Assembly (NCBI GenBank): GCA_031257955.1
Contig: JAIRNQ010000103.1
Coordinates: 1-10,811 of the forward strand
Source of the DNA: Deltaproteobacteria bacterium
Lineage (GTDB): Bacteria; Desulfobacterota; Desulfarculia; Adiutricales; Adiutricaceae
Length of the DNA stretch: 10,811 bases
Direction of reading: 5' to 3'
The position numbers were made by a program, and so were the translations under genes. Under the pieces are notes generated by a model that was given only the letters and a program-made list of their open reading frames with translations, was not told the origin of the DNA and made no database searches. How positions within the stretch are numbered: position 1 is the first letter of the stretch; every line of letters begins with the position of its first letter. Below are positions 6,801-10,811 of the stretch, piece by piece.

Positions 6801-8696
6801 AAGCTCCGGAAGAAGAGAAAGGGCCGGAAAAAAATGCTCGAGGCCCTCTCGCGGGGCGATTTCCTAACTTACTTCGAGTCGGGCAATTCTGGGTCGGCCA
6901 AGGTCGATCTGGCCAATGCCGGCGCGGCCACCGTCGCGTCCGACAATCCTTGGATATTCGCGGCCGAGAAGGCCAAAGCCGAGTCGGCCAACTTCGGGTC
7001 GGCCAGGGCCGAAACGGACAAAGCCGGGTCGGCCAATGCCGGGTCGGCCAACTTCGGGTCGGCCAACTCCGGGTCGGCCAAGGCCGAAACGGACAAAGCC
7101 AAAAGCGCCCTTCCCCGGCTCGAGGACGAGCCGCTGCCTTGGAACGCCTATGAGAAAGACGATCCGGGGCTTTGGAGCGCCGACGAGGAACTGGATGTGG
7201 AGACCAAGCGGCTGGTCATCAAAGAAATCAAGGCCATTGCCAAGGCCTCCCGTAACGAAACCGCCCAAAATGCCGCCGCCCAAGCCGCCGGCGCCCAAGC
7301 CGGCGCCGACCATGCCGCGGCCCAAGTCCTGGCCGCCCAAGCCGCCGAGGCCCTAAGGGCCGCCGCCAAAAGCCCGGGCGAGGCCGCCGCGCCCGCGGCG
7401 ACGGAAATGGCGGCCGTAAGGCCCTTTAGTGGACGGGAGAATCCGGTGAGACACTTTCCCAAACCCCAAGCGGCACCCCGTCTGGATCCCTACGAACCGC
7501 ACTCCGATCCCGATTGGTGGGAGGCCCACGCCACCCTCGAAGACATGTACCCCAAGGTGGAGGAAGAGAGGGACATGGTCCCTTTTGAGGAGATGCGGTT
7601 TAAGACCCTCCAAAGGATAGTCACCTGGCTAAGCCGTCCGGGCCTTGTCGTCAGCGGGGTGAGCCGCTGGGCGGCGGTGAACGAACTCTGCTCGGAATCC
7701 TTGGGCACCAATTGGGCCGGCGAAGGCAAGTTCTCCCAGTTTTTGCGGGAGACCAAGAGGGTTTGCGACTATCAGACAAACCTCATCCAAAACCTTGACA
7801 ACCGGGAAAACGGCCGCGACTGGTTGCGCCGGGAGGTTAGCGTCACCAACTCCCTCCTGTTGGTCATTGACGCCGGCAAGCAGCTGGATTATCCGGGTTA
7901 CGTCTTTCCCCGGGATCACGCCTTAAGGCGGCCCTACGATTACGTTCCCATGGTCAGCCACAAAGTGGGCGACGTATCCACCAGGCACGCCATCACCATT
8001 GCCGGGATGCCGGTGACCGACTTCAGGATCGCCGAATGCGACGAGATCCCCAGGGGCTACGGGGTCTTGAAGCGTGGCACCTACGAGCTGGTCGGCTATT
8101 TCAGGGACGAGCAAAACGCCAACGATTTTGCCTACTCGCTGGGACGGCCCGACACCCCGATGCTCAGGCGTTTTCAAGACAGGGAGTTCATGGCCCAGTT
8201 CAGCAAGCGCCTCCCCATCGCCGACGGGCTGCCCAAACAGAGCCTGCCAACGGACAACGATCTAATCGAGCTTAACCAAAAGCTCCTGGAGCGTTCTCGC
8301 CTGCGGCGCACCAAGGGCCTGGAACCGACCGAACCCCTCTTCAGCCCGGACAAACCGGTCTTTCCGCCCTTCCGGTCGCCCAAGAAAAAGCCCCGGCTCA
8401 AGGAGGGCGTCGAGCCCATCCTGGCCGCCACCAAACCGGCCAAGCCCAGGCCGTTGGCCGACGCGCCGTTGGCGCCTATGCCCACCGGCCTAAAGCCGTT
8501 GCCGCCTAGGCCGGCCAGTCCCAATCCCTTGGCCGCCGCGCCCTTGGCCCCTAAGCCGCTGGCCTCAAGTCAGGCGGAACCCTATCCGGCGCCGCGCGAG
8601 CCGGGCCGGCCCAAGTTGAAGTCCCTAAAGTCGCCGGTTATCGACTTCGACGACTCGGACGACGACGGTTCCGGTCCCTTTTTCGGGCCGAGGTAG
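3864..8696 (+). CDS. Giant ArdC-type polyvalent protein: ssDNA-binding domain, zincin metallopeptidase, long linker, unknown C-terminal domain (1610 aa)
   Basis: Residues 1-120 are a basic start followed by a Gly/Gln-rich spacer. Residues about 124-260 match the ArdC N-terminal ssDNA-binding domain: FYRSRKEISDRL, the PWQKPW box (147-152), NPVSKTVYRGYN (162-173), DPRWLSFLQA and FFKRFTVFNASQ (246-257). Residues about 260-414 are the zincin-like metallopeptidase: HELAHW at 330-335 followed by TRHPSRL, then EELRAEIAS (356-364) with Glu357 or Glu361 as likely third zinc ligand. ArdC proteins protect incoming DNA from restriction and can enter the recipient with it; ArdC is about 300 aa, so this one carries about 1200 extra residues. 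Residues 425-1210 are mostly Pro/Ala/Glu repeats, with possibly ordered islands at about 673-762 and 847-925. Residues about 1215-1485 form a globular domain I cannot assign, with GVLKRGTYELVGYFRDEQNA (1405-1424 region). The tail (1490-1610) is Pro-rich and ends near DFDDSDDDGSG. The design matches 'polyvalent' proteins of conjugative elements and phages. Confidence 0.9.
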   Translation: MVWTKKTRERGKKRLFPNESNRRGPGGVVYDSVGPMGADNPEWAGGSDTVEGSVLVDANGQPLTGQTVAGQIGAGQAGAGRTGSGQVADGEGVVLPARGDGPDGSDGFGAEDGEATVKGFGPKSMFYRSRKEISDRLCQLIKENKAPWQKPWSVGLDEIPYNPVSKTVYRGYNRLLLSLQRYTDPRWLSFLQANGKGWRVQAGSQGQKIEFWQWFSQKNILGPDGLPLKNKKGEPIVHKVNFVRPFFKRFTVFNASQIVMPDGSPIPGHEAAKILWNPFEAAEELIQASNANIKYAPMDLCQYDMSADVITMTQKGNFPTAERFYASLFHELAHWTRHPSRLKREKIVEKEGYAKEELRAEIASWMLCQDLGMNFSPDNSVAYCQHWIEDLANDPSEIARACADAEKIKAYLLAPVPHLQLKAALPFDSDSDSAADSDSVAQAESAGPANGAPGSKRRPVRKAPPADPSPVTDDPAPLTAEPSPVTAEPAPLAADPVPAPLVADAVTAEGSDTPPEESPAAGGGDDTIVLKPLTDSPEGAPDRTGPVGPEPDWERPESSSVSGEAPLPPLPDRPPIPIVPIYMDGPTKPFDVSAMGLPPSPASAPVPDYPSLPFIPLDKPVLPEGEPYPSWPRENPDQPEKPKLNSAARRRGRPFDLGLPGSGPFVGLGDEGEVTVTQIFPRGGYVRNDPLEIAKTVNDWTALTAQEYFKAAGNIFSDQLSTNYAVHHAFEREITDEEVKAMAEESQRLNALDRAARGLEPLDENGNHPDGSAPGTADAEPESLAEPEKPAEPEMSAEPEMSAEPVEEIRPAKKDKRERRFRWASDPNPKTPIPTTADEDGQAVAMTPEESAFYQRQIASAMEEEKRKIESGLGDEPSETERWASKEILAAVKSLGPEYENKSSREIGEALLEKANNRLKRQRLEGEGQAPDRADPDRPVLTPSDQADPDGPAGDWARPTSGPESGERAKAEGEDGEAPKLRKKRKGRKKMLEALSRGDFLTYFESGNSGSAKVDLANAGAATVASDNPWIFAAEKAKAESANFGSARAETDKAGSANAGSANFGSANSGSAKAETDKAKSALPRLEDEPLPWNAYEKDDPGLWSADEELDVETKRLVIKEIKAIAKASRNETAQNAAAQAAGAQAGADHAAAQVLAAQAAEALRAAAKSPGEAAAPAATEMAAVRPFSGRENPVRHFPKPQAAPRLDPYEPHSDPDWWEAHATLEDMYPKVEEERDMVPFEEMRFKTLQRIVTWLSRPGLVVSGVSRWAAVNELCSESLGTNWAGEGKFSQFLRETKRVCDYQTNLIQNLDNRENGRDWLRREVSVTNSLLLVIDAGKQLDYPGYVFPRDHALRRPYDYVPMVSHKVGDVSTRHAITIAGMPVTDFRIAECDEIPRGYGVLKRGTYELVGYFRDEQNANDFAYSLGRPDTPMLRRFQDREFMAQFSKRLPIADGLPKQSLPTDNDLIELNQKLLERSRLRRTKGLEPTEPLFSPDKPVFPPFRSPKKKPRLKEGVEPILAATKPAKPRPLADAPLAPMPTGLKPLPPRPASPNPLAAAPLAPKPLASSQAEPYPAPREPGRPKLKSLKSPVIDFDDSDDDGSGPFFGPR
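4056..4130 (+). repeat. Five 15-bp units encoding GQxxA-type pentapeptides
   Basis: Five in-register units encode GQTVA, GQIGA, GQAGA, GRTGS and GQVAD (residues 65-89). They lie just before the ArdC DNA-binding domain. Divergence between units is moderate, suggesting expansion followed by drift. Confidence 0.8.
5262..5345 (+). repeat. Four 21-bp units encoding a Pro-rich heptapeptide
   Basis: Four in-frame units encode DPSPVTD, DPAPLTA, EPSPVTA and EPAPLAA (residues 467-494), followed by a partial fifth. Alternate units resemble each other most (SPVT, then APLT), so the array may have grown by duplication of a 42-bp pair. Confidence 0.85.
6201..6278 (+). repeat. 18-bp units encoding a Glu/Pro hexapeptide
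   Basis: Units at 6201, 6219, 6237 and 6255 encode EPESLA, EPEKPA, EPEMSA and EPEMSA (residues 780-803), followed by a partial EP unit. The third and fourth units are identical at DNA level, indicating recent duplication. The segment is strongly acidic. Confidence 0.85.
6981..7100 (+). repeat. Eight 15-bp units with a 75-bp higher-order period, encoding NxGSA-like pentapeptides
   Basis: Units run ESANF, GSARA, ETDKA, GSANA, GSANF, GSANS, GSAKA, ETDKA (from residue 1040). The pair GSA(R/K)A-ETDKA at 6996-7025 recurs at 7071-7100, exactly 75 bp (five units) later and almost identical in sequence. Degenerate units extend back to about 6891. The NxGSA phase resembles the N-x-G pattern of Pentapeptide_2-type repeats, but only six or seven copies exist, too few to claim that fold. 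Confidence 0.85.
7249..7422 (+). repeat. Ala/Gln-rich segment of the giant protein
   Basis: This encodes alternating AQAA/AQAG blocks (about residues 1130-1186), with the DNA word GCCCAAGCCG repeated. It is probably a long Ala-rich helix linking the disordered region to the C-terminal domain. No precise unit length holds throughout. Confidence 0.55.
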
Positions 8697-8724
8697 GCCC
8701 GGTAGCCAACCCGTAAATCCCCTA

Positions 8725-8746
8725 GCCGGCGCCTTCGGGCGCCGGC
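8725..8746 (+). other. UUCG-capped 9-bp hairpin between the giant gene and the last gene
   Basis: GCCGGCGCC and GGCGCCGGC form a perfect 9-bp GC stem closed by TTCG with a C-G closing pair, the exceptionally stable UUCG tetraloop class. It starts 29 nt after the stop of the giant gene. No T-run follows, so it is more likely an RNA stability, processing or attenuation element than a complete terminator. A second stem, CGGCC-TTTT-GGCCG, follows at 8756-8769 directly before the ribosome binding site. Confidence 0.7.
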
Positions 8747-8770
8747 GGAAACTTCCGGCCTTTTGGCCGA

Positions 8771-8775
8771 GGAGG
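8771..8775 (+). promoter_or_regulatory. Ribosome binding site of the 673-aa gene
   Basis: GGAGG lies 10 nt before the ATG at 8786 and one base after the 8756-8769 stem. Folding of that stem could affect access to the site. It supports the ATG at 8786. Confidence 0.75.
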
Positions 8776-8785
8776 AAAGCTAAAC

Positions 8786-10807
8786 ATGATTGTCGCCTCA
8801 TATGTGTCGCGTCGTAAATTCGTCGTCTGGGGCGAAGAATTCCAGACCGCCGTCAATACCCATTGGAACCGAAACGCCAAGGCCGTCGTTGGTCCCTCGC
8901 GCTTGGCCGATTGGCCTTTTGGCCAAGAGGTCCACCAACCCTTTGGGGGCACGCCACCGTTTTTGCCGGGAAAGGAACAATCGAAGCTCTACCAATCCCT
9001 TAGGGACTGGCTCTTCGAGGCCACCGACGTTTACTTCGTCTACCCCCCGGGAGCGGAATTCGAGGCCCTGACCGCCAGGATGAGCGAGGCCCTGCGGCTG
9101 CCCAATCCCCTGGTGGCCCGGGTGACCCGGCTGACCCCGGACCGGCTCCGGACGGCCATAAGGGAGGCCTCTCCGCCGGACTTGCCCATGGCCCTCTTCC
9201 ACGAGGCCCGTGAAGTGCTGCGGAGCCTTCCCAACAACCTGGCCCAGACCCTAAAGCGGTACATGGGAGTGAAGCTACCCATTTCCGGGACCATGTCGCC
9301 CTTACTTCGCCGCCTGGCCCAGGATCGGCGGCGCGTCCTGGCCCCCGGAGGGCCAAACCCGGTGACCTTGACCGTCCAGGAGAGCCCCCTGAAGGCCGGC
9401 GCCTCGCCCTTCGCCCGAATCGGCCTCACCTACGGGCCCATATACGGGGCCAAGTTTACGGCCAAAAACGGTCGGGTTTACGACATGGGCCAAGCCCTTA
9501 CCCATAACCTGGCCGGCTACCCGACCACGGGGCCCTTTTTTCGCGAAAGCCCCGAGACGGGGACGAATTGCGGTCCCCAAAGGGACAAGGATTTTTTTAA
9601 AACCTTTGTCCACGCCACCAGCGCCTCCCTCTTCCTGTTTAGGCTGAACGACTCTTGCCATGGCGGCTACGACATTTACGATCTCGCCCAGGAGGCCGAG
9701 GAGCGGAAGGGGTTCACCGTCAAGGAGACCTTGTATTGGGCCGAGTACCTCTTTCGAAAGGGCTTGGTCGACTGGCCCTTCGAATCCTTGGCGCCCGTGC
9801 CGGCCCTGGTCCATATCGGCTTTAACGACGCCTCCAGGGTGGGCTTTAAGCTGGAAAGCCAGGCCCCCCGCATGAGCCTGGCCGCCGGACGGCCACCGAA
9901 GGGCTTGCCCGCCCCGGCCACGGAGATCTTTTGTCTGTGCCGGGAACTCTTGGAGGCCAATTCCCCGGCCAACCGGGACCCGGATCTTCCGCCGCCCGTT
10001 CCCATGATCGGCTTTACCAGAAACGTCGAGGGCCAGGTCGCCACTCTGGTCTTTCCCCGGCCTGGGGCTTCGGCCATAGGCCATTGCCGCGAGAGCGCCA
10101 ACAAACTGGTGGCCCACGTCAAGGGGCTCGACTATGACGGCTACAAGATGGAATCCGTCGATTTTGTCCCCACCCGCCTGGCTCGGGAAATCTGCCAGGC
10201 CGGGGCCTCCACCCTGGCCGAGTATGACCGGGGGGTCAGCGATCTGCTCCAAGCCAAATGCCTTTCCGAGGAAAACGGCTTCCACGCCCTGACCAAGTGG
10301 GGGCGGATCTTCAATTCCACCATGGCCGGTCGCTGCTTCAACGATCCCGACCGCCTGTTGGCGGCCGAGACGGGCCTCTTGGAAGCCGCCCATTCCCTGC
10401 CCGATCTAACGGAGCACAAACGGCGCTTCGAGGTCCGCCTACGCATGGAAACCGTCATCCAAAACGAAATTAAAAACGCCAACGAGGAGTCCGAAAGCGT
10501 CTCCGCCAAAGACTCCGCGACCTATAGACTCATAAACCGTATCTCCAAGGGGGCCAAAAAATCCCCCCGGGCCGCGGCCAAAACCAAACCCGTGTCCCCC
10601 TCTTCCCCAACCGCCTCCCCCCGCTCGGGCGTCCCCGATCGCCCGGCCGACTCCATTCGCTCGGGCGAGCCCACTCGCCCGACCGAAACCTTTCGCCCGG
10701 GCGAAACCGCTCGCCCGGCCGAATTCGGGCCCGAGCCCAAGGCGCCCTTTTTGCCAACCGGTTCCGGGACCATGGCCTTCGAGCCCGACGGCCCCTCTCC
10801 GCGATAG
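8786..10807 (+). CDS. Unrecognised cytosolic protein with repetitive C-terminal tail, 673 aa
   Basis: I cannot assign a family. Residues 1-585 have the mixed composition of folded protein. The start is MIVASYVSRRKFVVWGEEF. Near the middle lies a Gly/aromatic-rich block, LTYGPIYGAKFTAKNGRVYDMGQ (about 214-236), and then HNLAGYPTTGPFF (240-252). Later come HIGFNDASRVGF (343-354) and a helical region at about 520-570. Eight cysteines (262, 291, 383, 385, 434, 470, 492, 517) are spread out without CxxC pairs, so there is no obvious zinc ribbon. No HUH relaxase motif, Walker A, HExxH or membrane segment is visible. Residues about 588-673 are Ser/Pro/Arg-rich with a 12-residue repeat, resembling the linkers of the giant protein. 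It follows the giant gene after 89 nt on the same strand and may be cotranscribed with it. A role with the transfer system is inferred from position only. Confidence 0.85.
   Translation: MIVASYVSRRKFVVWGEEFQTAVNTHWNRNAKAVVGPSRLADWPFGQEVHQPFGGTPPFLPGKEQSKLYQSLRDWLFEATDVYFVYPPGAEFEALTARMSEALRLPNPLVARVTRLTPDRLRTAIREASPPDLPMALFHEAREVLRSLPNNLAQTLKRYMGVKLPISGTMSPLLRRLAQDRRRVLAPGGPNPVTLTVQESPLKAGASPFARIGLTYGPIYGAKFTAKNGRVYDMGQALTHNLAGYPTTGPFFRESPETGTNCGPQRDKDFFKTFVHATSASLFLFRLNDSCHGGYDIYDLAQEAEERKGFTVKETLYWAEYLFRKGLVDWPFESLAPVPALVHIGFNDASRVGFKLESQAPRMSLAAGRPPKGLPAPATEIFCLCRELLEANSPANRDPDLPPPVPMIGFTRNVEGQVATLVFPRPGASAIGHCRESANKLVAHVKGLDYDGYKMESVDFVPTRLAREICQAGASTLAEYDRGVSDLLQAKCLSEENGFHALTKWGRIFNSTMAGRCFNDPDRLLAAETGLLEAAHSLPDLTEHKRRFEVRLRMETVIQNEIKNANEESESVSAKDSATYRLINRISKGAKKSPRAAAKTKPVSPSSPTASPRSGVPDRPADSIRSGEPTRPTETFRPGETARPAEFGPEPKAPFLPTGSGTMAFEPDGPSPR
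10622..10729 (+). repeat. Three 36-bp units in the C-terminal tail of the 673-aa protein
   Basis: Units at 10622, 10658 and 10694 encode 12-residue repeats: RSGVPDRPADSI, RSGEPTRPTETF and RPGETARPAEFG (residues 613-648). All keep the RxG...RP core. The alternating charge suggests a flexible tail or a repeated short binding motif. Confidence 0.85.
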
Positions 10808-10811
10808 ACGC

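Noticed and set aside
6981..7100. CRISPR array
   Set aside because: The period is 15 bp without unique spacers, and the repeats are in frame inside a coding sequence.
6891..7100. PPE/MPTR-like mycobacterial repeat protein
   Set aside because: The N-x-G pattern is similar, but the copies are few and the rest of the protein is an ArdC-type architecture with no PE/PPE domain.
9302..10393. A 363-codon open frame on the - strand
   Set aside because: It is antisense to the well-supported 673-aa gene, has Gly/Arg-biased composition expected from the complement of GC-rich coding DNA, and matches no family.
8786..10807. Relaxase or primase role for the 673-aa protein
   Set aside because: I found no HUH motif, catalytic Tyr context, zinc ribbon or Walker motif to support it.
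1..10811. tRNA, rRNA or insertion-sequence ends
   Set aside because: No tRNA-like cloverleaf with a TTCGA-type arm, no rRNA words, no transposase motif and no terminal inverted repeats flanking a gene were seen.

Overview
The window is GC-rich (about two-thirds G+C by eye), and all five confident genes lie on the + strand with almost no spare coding space. Recognisable parts are a VirB1-type lytic transglycosylase, a DotM/IcmP/TrbA-family subunit of a type IVB (Dot/Icm or IncI-like) secretion or conjugation apparatus, and a giant protein with a complete ArdC anti-restriction module. Together these suggest a conjugative element (integrated or plasmid) in a Gram-negative bacterium. A proteobacterial or desulfobacterial host is likely, but this is inferred only from gene content and composition.

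Layout: 1-118 is a leader with three hairpins. 119-1024 encodes a membrane-anchored lytic transglycosylase; 3 bases later, 1028-3019 encodes a DotM-like protein with an extra acidic, low-complexity C-terminal tail. 3020-3279 is the longest non-coding stretch and holds several hairpins and an isolated T8 run. 3280-3861 encodes an unrecognised 193-aa protein whose last codons contain the ribosome binding site of the next gene. 3864-8696 encodes a 1610-aa 'polyvalent'-style protein: ArdC N-terminal DNA-binding domain, zincin metallopeptidase (HELAH), about 800 residues of mostly disordered repeat-rich linker, then an unrecognised globular domain. 8697-8785 is a short spacer with a 9-bp UUCG-capped hairpin. 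8786-10807 encodes an unrecognised 673-aa protein with a repetitive C-terminal tail.

Proposed joint role (inference): the first two genes build the transfer channel through the cell envelope. The giant ArdC protein is a candidate passenger that moves with the transferred DNA and protects it in the recipient. The 193-aa and 673-aa proteins may be accessory to it. The most novel material is the unassigned C-terminal domain of the giant protein, the 673-aa protein, the acidic tail on DotM, and the in-frame tandem repeats present in four of the five genes.
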